This document shows positions 9,471 to 17,730 of a stretch of DNA of 64,000 nt, piece by piece. The stretch lies in contig NZ_AP028031.1 of the NCBI RefSeq assembly GCF_030296915.1, positions 77,001-141,000 of the forward strand, read 5' to 3'. Each line of letters begins with the position of its first letter. The stretch's first letter is position 1. The translations under genes were made by a program, and so were the position numbers. The notes beneath the pieces are model-generated. The model ran no database searches. It saw only the letters and a list, made by a program, of their open reading frames with translations, and was not told where the DNA came from. Source of the stretch: Anaerostipes hadrus ATCC 29173 = JCM 17467 (GTDB lineage: Bacteria; Bacillota; Clostridia; Lachnospirales; Lachnospiraceae).

Positions 9471-10532
9471 ATGTTAAAAGACGTATTAAAAAACTTAAAG
9501 CAGCATTGTATGAGTGGTATCTCTTATATGATCCCTGTTATCGTTATCGGTGGATTTTGTACAGCACTTGCTCGTCTGGCAGGAAATGTTGATACAGCAG
9601 GAACTATTGGATATGCATTCTTACAGGCAGGAAATGCAGCATTTGCATTAATGATGTCCGTACTTTGTGCAGGAATTGCTTACTCTATCTGTGGTAAACC
9701 AGGAATTGCACCAGGTGTAGTAGCAGGATATTTGTCAACACAGGTAAAAGCCAGTTTCCTTGGAGCATTAATTTGTGGAATCTTAATTGGTATTATGATC
9801 TTATGGATGCAGGAACATTTCCCAGATTCAAAAGCTTTGAAATCAATGTATCCGATCGTTATTTATCCGGTAATATCCGGAATTATAGCGACGCTGTTGA
9901 TCATGTTTGTCTTTGGACCGCCTCTTGCAGCATTAACACAGGCAGCTATTGACTTCTTTATGAATATGAACACGGGATCAAAATTCTTATTAGGATTTAT
10001 CTTAGGATGTATGACCGGATTTGATATGGGAGGTCCTGTGAATAAAATTTGTTTCTCTGTTGTCAGTGCATTCGCAGCCTCTGGAATCTGGGGACCTGCA
10101 GCCGGAAAAAATGCGGCGGCTATGGCACCTCCAATGGGTATGGCAATTTCAGCACTGGTATTAACTCCTAAAAAATATACAGAACAAGAAAGAGAAGATG
10201 CAAAAGTTGCGATCGCAATGTCATTGTGTCAGGTAACAGAGGGTGCATTACCATTTGCCTTTAATGATCCGAAACGAGTCATTCCGGCGGTAACAATTGG
10301 TTCAGGTGTTGCTCATGGATTAATCTTAACTTGGGGAGTAACAGTTCCTGTACTGCATGGTGGAATCTTCTCGGTTCCACTGGCAAGTAATCCAATGTTA
10401 TGGATTGCAGCATGGTTGATCGGAGCTATGGTTACAGCGGTAATTGTTTCTGTAACAAAACCAGCGCGTCCAGTTGAAACAGTACATGAAGATGAAGAAT
10501 TGAAAGATGATTTTGATATTGAAATTGGATAA
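9471..10532 (+). CDS. PTS fructose-type IIC permease
   Basis: A 353-residue multi-spanning membrane permease of the fructose IIC family, within the family's usual range. Visible motifs are the amphipathic start (LKQHCMSGISYMIPVIVIGG), GFDMGGPVNKICF (the conserved GxDxGGPxNK stretch) and EGALPFAFNDP, the conserved substrate-site glutamate loop. It translocates and, with IIB, phosphorylates the substrate. The operon's enzymes suggest this substrate is an aldonic acid such as L-gulonate or L-idonate rather than fructose; that is inference from context. Confidence 0.92.
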   Translation: MLKDVLKNLKQHCMSGISYMIPVIVIGGFCTALARLAGNVDTAGTIGYAFLQAGNAAFALMMSVLCAGIAYSICGKPGIAPGVVAGYLSTQVKASFLGALICGILIGIMILWMQEHFPDSKALKSMYPIVIYPVISGIIATLLIMFVFGPPLAALTQAAIDFFMNMNTGSKFLLGFILGCMTGFDMGGPVNKICFSVVSAFAASGIWGPAAGKNAAAMAPPMGMAISALVLTPKKYTEQEREDAKVAIAMSLCQVTEGALPFAFNDPKRVIPAVTIGSGVAHGLILTWGVTVPVLHGGIFSVPLASNPMLWIAAWLIGAMVTAVIVSVTKPARPVETVHEDEELKDDFDIEIG

Positions 10533-10574
10533 TCAGACAATTCGCAGTAAAACGTATTTTATAGAAGAATAGAG

Positions 10575-10597
10575 AAGCTGCATTATGCAGCTTTTCT
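10575..10597 (+). terminator. Short hairpin between IIC and the beta-propeller gene
   Basis: The stem AAGCTGC/GCAGCTT (10575-10581 with 10587-10593) with a T-rich tail may lower expression of the three distal genes. It is a weak, read-through-prone terminator inside the operon. Confidence 0.55.
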
Positions 10598-10622
10598 TAT
10601 ACCCAAAAAAGGAGAAAAAACC

Positions 10623-11654
10623 ATGAAAATTGAGAAAAAATATTTAGATGAGATGAAAAGATGCTACTGTGCAAGCAATATTTCCTTTGATGGAGAAAAT
10701 CATGTACTACTTGCAAGTGAAGATCCAGAAGTTGCCTGCAACATGTATTATGGAAAAGATTTCGAAAAGAAACAAAATGTCTGGACAATACCAGGTGGAT
10801 GTATGTCAATCGTTCCAATTCCAGGAAAAGAGAAGGAATTTCTTGCAGTACAGGAATTTTATTTAAAAGTAACACCATCTTTAGCTAAGATCGTATGGGG
10901 AAAATATGAGGATGGAGAATGGAAATTTAAAGATGTAGTATCTATTCCATATGTGCATCGTTTTGGTATTTTTCATGCGAACGGAATTAATTATCTGATC
11001 GCAGCAACGGTTGCAACATCCAAAAAAGAAAAGAATGACTGGAGTGTACCGGGACGTATTTACGTTGCAGAATTACCAGAAGATCCATCAAAAGGTGTAG
11101 AACTTGAAATTTTAGTAGATGGATTATATAGAAATCATGGATTTTGGCAGACAAAAAAAGGTGGAAAAGATGTCGGATATTTTGGAAGTGATCAGGGAAT
11201 CCTTCGTGTCAGTGCACCAGAGAAACGAGGAGGCCAGTGGAAGACAGAACTGATCATGGAAGGGCATATCGGAGAAATAGCAACGATTGATATTGATAAT
11301 GACGGTGAAGATGAGATCATGACAATCGAAGAATTTCATGGAGATACGATTCAGATTTATAAAAAGATTGATGGAAAATATACAAAAGTCTGGAAGTACG
11401 ATAATGAAATCGATTTTGCACATGCCCTTGTTGGAACAAAATTAGCTGGACAGAATGCATTTGTATGTGGCGTAAGAAGAAAAGATTGTGAATTATTTGC
11501 TGTTACTTATGAAGATGGAGAATATAAAGTCACAATGATAGAAAAAGGAGTAGGTCCTGCAAATCTGTGTGTAGTTAACGAAAAAGACAGAGATATCATT
11601 GTAGCAGCAAATCACACAGCAAATGAAGCAGCTGTATACTTTGTAACAGAATAA
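10623..11654 (+). CDS. Cytoplasmic beta-propeller (FG-GAP/VCBS-like) protein of unknown role
   Basis: A 343-residue protein with no signal peptide. It is rich in beta-strands with repeating blocks of ~45 residues, and one block carries a calcium-type FG-GAP loop (IDIDNDGEDEIMTIEE). This points to a soluble beta-propeller, but no catalytic motif is recognised. It has a strong AAAAGGAG site and sits between the PTS permease and the epimerases. A lactonase, mutarotase-like or sensing role is possible, since several sugar-acid lactonases are beta-propellers. That analogy is only structural. Confidence 0.65.
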   Translation: MKIEKKYLDEMKRCYCASNISFDGENHVLLASEDPEVACNMYYGKDFEKKQNVWTIPGGCMSIVPIPGKEKEFLAVQEFYLKVTPSLAKIVWGKYEDGEWKFKDVVSIPYVHRFGIFHANGINYLIAATVATSKKEKNDWSVPGRIYVAELPEDPSKGVELEILVDGLYRNHGFWQTKKGGKDVGYFGSDQGILRVSAPEKRGGQWKTELIMEGHIGEIATIDIDNDGEDEIMTIEEFHGDTIQIYKKIDGKYTKVWKYDNEIDFAHALVGTKLAGQNAFVCGVRRKDCELFAVTYEDGEYKVTMIEKGVGPANLCVVNEKDRDIIVAANHTANEAAVYFVTE

Positions 11655-11686
11655 AACCTGAATACATTTAATAAGCGAGGGATTTT

Positions 11687-12388
11687 ATGTTAGAAGAATT
11701 AAAACAGAAAGTATTAGAGGCAAATTTATTATTACCACAGCATGGATTAGTTACATTTACATGGGGAAATGTATCAGAGATTGACCGGGAAAAAGAAATT
11801 GTTGCAATTAAACCAAGTGGAGTAGAATACAGCAAGATGACAGCGGAAGATATTGTTCTTGTAGATCTTGAAGGAAATATTCTTGAGGGAGAATTAAGAC
11901 CAAGTTCTGATGTAGATACACATTTGGAATTTTATCGAAACTGGCCAGGAATTGGCGGTGTTGTACATACACATTCCACATGGGCAACTGGTTTTGCACA
12001 GGCAGGAAAAGATATTATTGCGTTAGGGACGACGCAGGCAGACTATTTTGATGGAGCAATTCCATGTACCAGATTCATGACAGATGAAGAAATAAAGGGA
12101 AGCTATGAATTAGAGACAGGAAAAGTGATTGTAGAGGAATTCCAAAAAAGAGAAATTGATCCAGAGAGAGTACCAGGAGCTTTAGTACATAGTCATGGAC
12201 CATTTACATGGGGAAGTGATGGATTTAATGCAGTTCATAATGCGGTTGTTTTAGAGGAATGTGCAAAAATGAACGCAATTGCGATGCTGGTCAAAAATCC
12301 AGAAATTGGGTCAATGCAGCAGACATTATTAGAGAAACATTTTAACCGTAAACATGGTCCGGGGGCGTATTATGGTCAATCAAAATAA
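11687..12388 (+). CDS. araD: L-ribulose-5-phosphate 4-epimerase (AraD/UlaF/SgbE family)
   Basis: A 233-residue class II aldolase/adducin-fold epimerase. It has the phosphate-binding GNVSEID and KPSGVEYS loops, the zinc ligands HTHS (about residues 94-97), a third His in [12 protein letters not shown], and the C-terminal HGPGAYYGQ. All are diagnostic for L-ribulose-5-P 4-epimerases, which make D-xylulose-5-P. Its 3' end overlaps the start of the UlaE-type gene by 17 bases. Whether it should be called AraD, UlaF or SgbE cannot be settled from sequence; context favours an ascorbate/gulonate-like route. Confidence 0.9.
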   Translation: MLEELKQKVLEANLLLPQHGLVTFTWGNVSEIDREKEIVAIKPSGVEYSKMTAEDIVLVDLEGNILEGELRPSSDVDTHLEFYRNWPGIGGVVHTHSTWATGFAQAGKDIIALGTTQADYFDGAIPCTRFMTDEEIKGSYELETGKVIVEEFQKREIDPERVPGALVHSHGPFTWGSDGFNAVHNAVVLEECAKMNAIAMLVKNPEIGSMQQTLLEKHFNRKHGPGAYYGQSK

Positions 12389-13214
12389 AGAATATTATCT
12401 GGGACTTTATGAGAAAAGTATGCCTAACACACTTTCATGGGAAGAAAAACTGAAAGTGGTAAAAGAAGCAGGTTTTGATTATCTGGAAATGAGCATTGAT
12501 GAGACAGAAGAAAAGCTTGCAAGACTTGACCAGTCAGTGGATGAAATAGAAAAGGCAATCGAAAAAACAGGAGTTCCTATAAAATCTATTTGCTTAAGTG
12601 GTCATCGAAAATATCCATTAGGCTCACATGATCCAAAGATTAGGGAACGAGGAATGGAAATCATGGAGAAAGCCATTTGTCTGGCAGCAAGATTAGGAGT
12701 ACGAGTCATACAGCTTGCCGGGTATGATGTATATTATGAAGAAGGCGATTTTCAAACAAGAGATTATTTTAAGATGAATCTGAAAGAGGCTGCGATCATG
12801 GCAGCAAAGCAGGGGGTATTGCTAGGATTTGAAACAATGGAAACACCTTTTATGGATACAGTAGAAAAGGCTATGGCATATGTAAAAGATGTGGATCAGG
12901 CATATCTTGGAGTATATCCAGACATCGGTAATCTGAAAAATGCTTCTCTTCTATATAATGTAGATGTGAATGAAGACATAATGACAGGAAAAGGTCATAT
13001 TTTTGCAACACATTTAAAAGAGACAGTTCCAGGAAAATATAGAGAAATCCCATTTGGAACAGGACATACTGAGTTTGTAAGAAATATAAAGACTTTAAAA
13101 AGACTGGGAGTCAGAATGTTTGTAGGAGAATTCTGGTATGTCGGAAATGATGACTGGAAACAGGTAATTATAGATGCAAATGATTTCTTAAGAGATAAGC
13201 TGGAACAGGCATAA
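12372..13214 (+). CDS. ulaE: L-ribulose-5-phosphate 3-epimerase (UlaE/SgbU family)
   Basis: A 280-residue TIM-barrel epimerase. The opening [20 protein letters not shown] and the motifs [35 protein letters not shown] and [11 protein letters not shown], with metal-binding Glu, Asp, His and Glu, match UlaE/SgbU. The family interconverts L-xylulose-5-P and L-ribulose-5-P. The start at 12372 is chosen because GGGGG lies seven bases upstream; an earlier in-frame ATG at 12354 falls inside araD. It is the last gene of the operon and is followed by a terminator. Confidence 0.9.
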   Translation: MVNQNKEYYLGLYEKSMPNTLSWEEKLKVVKEAGFDYLEMSIDETEEKLARLDQSVDEIEKAIEKTGVPIKSICLSGHRKYPLGSHDPKIRERGMEIMEKAICLAARLGVRVIQLAGYDVYYEEGDFQTRDYFKMNLKEAAIMAAKQGVLLGFETMETPFMDTVEKAMAYVKDVDQAYLGVYPDIGNLKNASLLYNVDVNEDIMTGKGHIFATHLKETVPGKYREIPFGTGHTEFVRNIKTLKRLGVRMFVGEFWYVGNDDWKQVIIDANDFLRDKLEQA

Positions 13215-13230
13215 TAGAATAAATTTATTG

Positions 13231-13266
13231 AAAAATGGAATTGTAATAAGACAGTTCCATTTTTTT
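13231..13266 (+). terminator. Terminator of the sugar-acid operon
   Basis: A 14-bp stem (13231-13244 with 13251-13264, one G-T pair) is followed by a run of T. It ends just before the IS element. Confidence 0.85.
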
Positions 13267-13272
13267 GTATGT

Positions 13273-14660
13273 ATTATTTAAATAACACCACATACAACGA
13301 AAAAACTCTGATGGGTAGACTTCGCCGATATTTTTTGATTTATTTTGAAACTTTTTCTGTATCTACAGCAGATTCTCTTTTTCTACTGATATTTTCAATA
13401 CTTGCATTGGAATCCGCACATTCCATTCGCTTTTTGTATCACCATTTTTTATCTGGCATTACAAAAAAATCATTGAATGTTTTTTATTATGCCTGTTCCT
13501 ATGCAAAGGTTGATTATTCAAACTTTATGAATATTACAGCCCGTACTGCTTTAAAGCTGATACCCGATCCATTGAAAACACATCCGGTTTTTCTATGTGT
13601 TGATGATACCATGGTATCCAAGTCTGGCAAAAAATTTGAAAATGTTTCAAAACTGTTCAATCATGCTGCACACAATGGTTCCAACTATCTCAATGGACAC
13701 TGTTTTGTAAGTATCATGCTATGCGTGCCTGTTTTGGATCATGATAAGATATCTTACCTGTCTGTTCCTCTTGGCTATGGCTATCGTATGTGGCAGAAAA
13801 AAGAATCTAAACTGGAACTGGCAGCTTCCATGATCCGTCAGGTCATGCCTGAATTTCTCAGCAAAGAACATGTCATTATTCTCTGTGACAGCTGGTATAC
13901 AAAGAAAAATCTGGTCTCTATTATTGATGAATATCCAAACCTTGATCTCATTGGCAATGCAAGGATTGATTCTGTCATGTATGATCTCGCTCCTGAACGG
14001 ACTGGGCGCAGAGGACGTCCTGCCAAGCATGGAAAACGGCTTTGCGTTGAAACAGATTTTACTTTTTCCAAGGAAAAGATCGGTGATTATTATACAGGTG
14101 TCCGCCGGGTTTTCACAAAGATCTTTGGCGACCGGGAAGTTCTTGCTTATGTCACGGATACTGAAAAAGGAAACGGCACAAAACGTCTATTTTTCAGCAC
14201 AATCTTTTCAGAAGATCTGAAGGTCTTTTGTACGGAGGAGGAACACTCATCTTCTGACCAGACAGATCATGATCCAGTAAACTATATCCGCTGTTACTAT
14301 ATGCCTTTCGATGGAAGATCGAAATCGGCTACTATGAACAGAAAACGTTCTGGTCTTTTTGCGACTATATGGTACGGAGTCGCAAGGGAATAGAAATGCT
14401 GGTAACCCTGATTAATATCAGTTACTGTGCTATGAAGATCCTGCCTTATCAGGATAAATATTTTTCTAAATACCGTACAAAAAGTGTACAGGAGTTTCGT
14501 TTTGAATTAAGTCAGGAAATCCGTAAACAGATATTTTTTGCCACTTTCGTGAAAAATATCGAAACACATATAAAATCAGAGACTATGATAAAGGCTTTAA
14601 AACAGTTGATTTGTCAACAAGTCTGTCATTTATAAAGTTGTAAACTGGTGTTTAAATAAT
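13273..14660 (+). mobile_element. IS element, DDE (IS4/IS701-like) type, degenerate
   Basis: The outer ends are inverted copies of ATTATTTAAA..CACCA (left 13273-13290, right complement of 14647-14660, with a 3-base indel), enclosing one transposase frame that is now shifted. Its codon use is richer in C and G than the neighbours, suggesting recent arrival. It landed in, or arrived with, an Rpn-type gene whose 3' part is left at 14661-15089. Target duplications were not identified. Confidence 0.65.
13311..14635 (+). pseudogene. IS4-type transposase, frameshifted
   Basis: A DDE transposase of ~440 residues. The first Asp region is PVFLCVDDTMVSKSGKKF and the second is VIILCDSWYTKK. The conserved YYEQKTFWSF block, bearing the catalytic Glu, is only readable in another frame. 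The shift lies near 14300-14316: before it the frame reads YIRCYYMPF, and after it WKIEIGYYEQKTFWSFCDYM continues to the stop at 14635. The first possible ATG (13269) lies inside the terminal repeat, so 13311 is a likelier start. Probably inactive unless the shift is programmed. Confidence 0.8.
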
Positions 14661-15089
14661 AAAAAGAAAATTAATATCGAAATACAAAATCGATATCAAG
14701 AAGAGTATTGTAGTAAGTTTCAATTTCATGTGGTACAATTAAAACAAATAGAATCAGCAACAGAAGAAGAAAAACAGACAGCAAAAGACTGGCAGCAAGT
14801 TGAAGAGATAATTCGTGGGAATCCGTATAGAGAAGCGGTGAAGCAAGAGATGTATAAGATGAGTCGGGATGAGAAAGAACGCTATCTGTATCTGAGGGAA
14901 GAAATGGCAGTTAGTGATGAAGTGAGTCGAATGAGGACAGCAATAAAGGAAGGAATAAAGGAAGGAGAAAAAAGAGGAATTAAATTGACTAAAAAAGTTT
15001 TTCAATTATCACAAAAAGGTTGTACAATAGCACAAATAGCAGAAAAATGCAATATTGAAGAATCAGAAGTAAAAGAAATATTAGAATAA
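14661..15089 (+). pseudogene. Rpn/PD-(D/E)XK family protein, C-terminal remnant
   Basis: The frame is open from the IS border and reads NIEIQNRYQEEYCSKFQFH, then a coiled, Lys/Glu-rich tail ending in GCTIAQIAEKCNIEESEVKE. This is the usual C-terminus of Rpn (recombination-promoting nuclease) proteins, with a small helix-turn-helix-like tail. The N-terminal nuclease domain is absent, apparently removed by the IS event. A GTG or TTG start within it could still yield a short product. Confidence 0.7.
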
Positions 15090-15138
15090 ATTACAAAATT
15101 GACACAAAATAAAAAATATGCTATCTTAACAAAAGAGA

Positions 15139-15200
15139 AAGGGAATGAAGTTCTCCCTCGAAGAGATTCGAAACCGCTTATTAAGCTGATGACTTCTGTG
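15139..15200 (+). promoter_or_regulatory. Fluoride riboswitch (crcB motif) aptamer
   Basis: The sequence carries the crcB-motif landmarks in order: GGGAATGAAGTTCTCCC, then AAACCGCTT, then AAGCTGATGACTTCTGTG. The loop and pseudoknot elements of the fluoride aptamer are recognisable. It lies ~70 bases before a CLC-type exporter gene, one of the classic fluoride-riboswitch targets. The 3' part of the aptamer (from 15183) also forms the 5' arm of the terminator below, so fluoride binding should favour read-through. Confidence 0.93.
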
Positions 15201-15229
15201 TAATGAACACAGGGGTTATCAGCTTTTTT
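15183..15229 (+). terminator. Riboswitch-controlled terminator
   Basis: The arm 15183-15200 pairs with 15208-15225 (one G-T pair and small mismatches) and is followed by a T-run. The 5' arm is shared with the fluoride aptamer, making the two folds mutually exclusive: a transcriptional ON switch. Confidence 0.88.
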
Positions 15230-15268
15230 GATGTTTGGATTATATAAAAAAGAAAGGATTTTAGGAAA

Positions 15269-16465
15269 ATGCAAAAGAAAGACTATATTATACAACTGCT
15301 AAAATATATCATCATGGCAATCGTTGTAGGAATTATTGTAGGTACGATCGATGCCTTGTTTGGAAGAGTGCTGATCGCAATTTCAGAGTTCAGGACCATA
15401 CATTATCAATATTTACTGCCATTCCTGCCAATTGCTGGGCTGGTGATCACAGCAATGTATTACGTATTCAGTAAACTAAGTCTAAAAGGAATGAAACTCA
15501 TTTTCGAAGTTGGCCAGCAAAAAACAGATGCCATCCCATTACTACTAATTCCATTAGTAATGATCGGAACATGGTTAACGCATCTATTCGGAGGAAGTGC
15601 TGGCAGAGAAGGAGTTGCAGTTCAGATCGGAGCAACCCTGTCTCATGCACTCGGAAGAAAATTAAACTTCCCAGAGAATGGAAGAATAATGTTAGTCATC
15701 GGTATGGCAGCAGGATTTGGAGGGTTATTTCAGACACCATTAAGTGCAACATTCTTTGCAATCGAGGTAATCGTAATCGGGAAAATGGATTATGAAGCAC
15801 TACTGCCAGCATTGGCGTCTGCATATATAGCAGCATTTACATCTCATAGCCTGGGGTTAGAAAAATTTTCAGTTGCGATTAAAAATACCATAAATTTAAC
15901 TGGTACAAAAACGATCATATCAGTAATCATACTTGGAATTTTATTTGGACTGACTGGAAGATTGTTTTCTTTTTCATTAAGTAAGTTAAAAGTATTCATG
16001 GGAGAAACGATCATGAATCAGTATTTAAGAATCGGAGTTATGGCAATTCCATTAGCAGCATTATTGTTTATTATTCACGGATCAAGATATAGTGGACTTG
16101 GAACAAATATAATCTCAGCAGGATTCGCAGGACAGACAATCTATAGTTATGATTGGCTCCTAAAGTTATTATTTACGATTTTTACACTGGCAATTGGATT
16201 TCAGGGTGGAGAAGTTACACCACTGTTTTCGATTGGAACATCTCTTGGAGTGATCCTTGGAGGTCTACTTGGATTACCACCAATGTTATGTGCAGCACTA
16301 GGATATGCAGCAGTCTTTGGAAGCGCAACAAATACACTGATCGCACCGATCATGATTGGATTAGAAGTGTTTGGAGGAGCTGATATGGTGCTGTTTGTTA
16401 TTGTCTGTGTGATTGCTTATGGGGTGAATGGGAATATATCTATTTATGCACAAGAAAAATTTTAA
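15269..16465 (+). CDS. CLC-F type fluoride/proton antiporter
   Basis: A 398-residue CLC-family membrane protein with about ten to twelve helices. It has GGSAGREGVAVQIG (the gating Glu of the GREGP-like motif), GFGGLFQTPLSATFFAIE and GFQGGEVTPLFSIG. In the position of the chloride-binding GSGIP serine it reads KGMKLI, with Met. Replacement of this Ser by Met is known for the fluoride-selective CLC-F branch. The fluoride riboswitch upstream confirms the physiological substrate. It exports toxic F- in exchange for protons. Its last two codons and stop coincide with the left end of the repeat element that follows. Confidence 0.92.
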   Translation: MQKKDYIIQLLKYIIMAIVVGIIVGTIDALFGRVLIAISEFRTIHYQYLLPFLPIAGLVITAMYYVFSKLSLKGMKLIFEVGQQKTDAIPLLLIPLVMIGTWLTHLFGGSAGREGVAVQIGATLSHALGRKLNFPENGRIMLVIGMAAGFGGLFQTPLSATFFAIEVIVIGKMDYEALLPALASAYIAAFTSHSLGLEKFSVAIKNTINLTGTKTIISVIILGILFGLTGRLFSFSLSKLKVFMGETIMNQYLRIGVMAIPLAALLFIIHGSRYSGLGTNIISAGFAGQTIYSYDWLLKLLFTIFTLAIGFQGGEVTPLFSIGTSLGVILGGLLGLPPMLCAALGYAAVFGSATNTLIAPIMIGLEVFGGADMVLFVIVCVIAYGVNGNISIYAQEKF

Positions 16466-16485
16466 TTTTGTAAGTTGGCCAACTG

Positions 16486-16736
16486 TAGATTTTGAGTATA
16501 TGATAAAAAATAAATAAACGATCGGAAGAGCAGCTAGAGAATTTTCCTCACGTTTTTTACAGATCGCTGATCCGCCGGCTTTCCTTGCGTAACTCGCCTT
16601 CAAAGGTATTGAAAACAGTACTCTTTGAGGCTCAAACAACGCACCAAGCCGGCTGCGAATCCGTAAAAAACGTGGCAAAATTCTAATGCTGCTCTTCCGA
16701 TCGTTTATTTATTTTTTATCATATACCTAAAGTCTA
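16486..16736. repeat. Hairpin A, copy 1
   Basis: A 251-base inverted structure. 38-base arms at 16496-16533 and 16689-16726 are perfectly complementary, and outer bases extend the pairing. The apical ~110 bases contain a core shared with the hairpin at 24030-24258, including TAACTCGC, TGAAAACAGTA, GCTCAAACAA and CTGCGAATCCGT, whereas the arms share almost no sequence with that copy. Copy 3 of the element lacks this block cleanly. Confidence 0.85.
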
Positions 16737-16971
16737 AAGTGTGGACAATTACAAGATTGAAAAATTTAAGTGGGTGTGTATGGAGGACAGCATTGGTTGT
16801 AAAATAGGGAACTTTCAGACAGAAAGTAATGTTATTATGCTTCATAAACATCCCAACAAATCGGTGCTGTTTAAGCTCTTTCATCTTCTGTCAACGAATC
16901 CAAAACTTATCAGTCAATACCGTTTAACATACACACTGTATAGTGGTTTGAATTACGTAAATTATTTGAAT

Positions 16972-17118
16972 ATTATAAAAAGAGATCATGTGTCGGCAAC
17001 CGTACGGACACGTCTGCACTTAGCGAGTGGATGGTCGTTAGACCATTCAGGAGCTTAGTACAGCTACGTGGGAGTCCGAACGCGAGTGGGTTGCAGACAC
17101 ATGATTTCTTTTTATAAT
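16972..17118. repeat. Hairpin B, copy 1
   Basis: 23-base arms (16972-16994 and 17096-17118) pair at 22 positions. The conserved interior includes CACTTAGCGAGTGG, an inner stem-loop TGGTCGTTAGACCA and GAGCTTAGTACAGCT. The interior is nearly the same as in the copy at 24531-24675, while the outer arms differ but remain complementary. Confidence 0.85.
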
Positions 17119-17222
17119 ATTCCACCAATAATTTCCGTCTTCAAACTACAAATCACAATTTGCAATAAATTTCGTAAAATGTTAAGATTAATAAAGAAAC
17201 ACACCCAAGGAGAAATGCAAAA

Positions 17223-17726
17223 ATGGAAGAAAGATGGGACATTTACGATAAGAATAAACAACTGACAGGCCGTACAATGAAGAGAAATGACTGGACATTA
17301 AAAGATGATGAATATCATCTGACAGTTCTTGGAGTCATTAGAAGATCAGATGGCAAATTTTTGATCACAAAGAGAGTTATGACAAAGGCATGGGCACCAG
17401 GATGGTGGGAAGTGTCTGGTGGTGCTGCACAGGCAGGAGAAGCATCTTATGATGCGGTTCTTCGTGAAGTGAAAGAAGAAACAGGACTGGATGTTAAAGA
17501 TGCTGAAGGCGGATATATGTTTACATACAAGAGAGAGAATCCAGGAGAAGGAGATAACTATTTTGTAGATGTTTATCGTTTTACATTAGATATCGATGAC
17601 AGTGATGTAAACTTTCAGGAAGCAGAGATTGACGGCTATATGTTTGCCTCAATAGATGAGATCAAAGTATTTGCACAGGAAGGAATTTTCCTGCACTATG
17701 ACAGTATAAAAAAGGTATTTGAGTAA
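17223..17726 (+). CDS. NUDIX hydrolase (isopentenyl-PP-isomerase-like group)
   Basis: A 167-residue NUDIX protein with an intact box, GGAAQAGEASYDAVLREVKEETG (GX5EX7REUXEEXG pattern, about residues 75-97). The opening EERWDIYDKNKQLTGRTMKR resembles the YfcD/IPP-isomerase-like NUDIX group. Substrate is unknown; such proteins hydrolyse nucleoside diphosphates or related compounds. AAGGAG lies eight bases before the ATG. Its stop lies four bases before the MATE exporter start, so the two are co-transcribed. Confidence 0.85.
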   Translation: MEERWDIYDKNKQLTGRTMKRNDWTLKDDEYHLTVLGVIRRSDGKFLITKRVMTKAWAPGWWEVSGGAAQAGEASYDAVLREVKEETGLDVKDAEGGYMFTYKRENPGEGDNYFVDVYRFTLDIDDSDVNFQEAEIDGYMFASIDEIKVFAQEGIFLHYDSIKKVFE

Positions 17727-17730
17727 GGCA

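Larger units (their letters stand above)
16457..17153. repeat. Dispersed intergenic element, copy 1 (two-hairpin type)
   Basis: A ~0.69 kb element. Its left end (AAATTTTAATTTTGTAAGTT) and the complement of its right end (AAATTGTGATTTGTAGTTTG) are imperfect terminal inverted repeats. Inside are a palindrome AGTTGGCCAACT, long hairpin A (16486-16736), a linker also found in copies 2 and 3 (from about 16855), and hairpin B (16972-17118). No convincing gene is present: short ORFs here are not conserved between copies. The left repeat overlaps the last codons of the CLC-F gene. It fills the gap up to the NUDIX gene's promoter region. Confidence 0.8.

Noticed and set aside
13269..13310. First ATG of the transposase frame
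   Set aside because: It lies within the IS terminal repeat, where transposase starts are not expected; the next ATG is preferred.
16486..16736. Ordinary Rho-independent terminator or CRISPR-like repeat
   Set aside because: The stem is far too long, has a large conserved interior, and occurs within a larger dispersed element; no spaced direct repeats are present.
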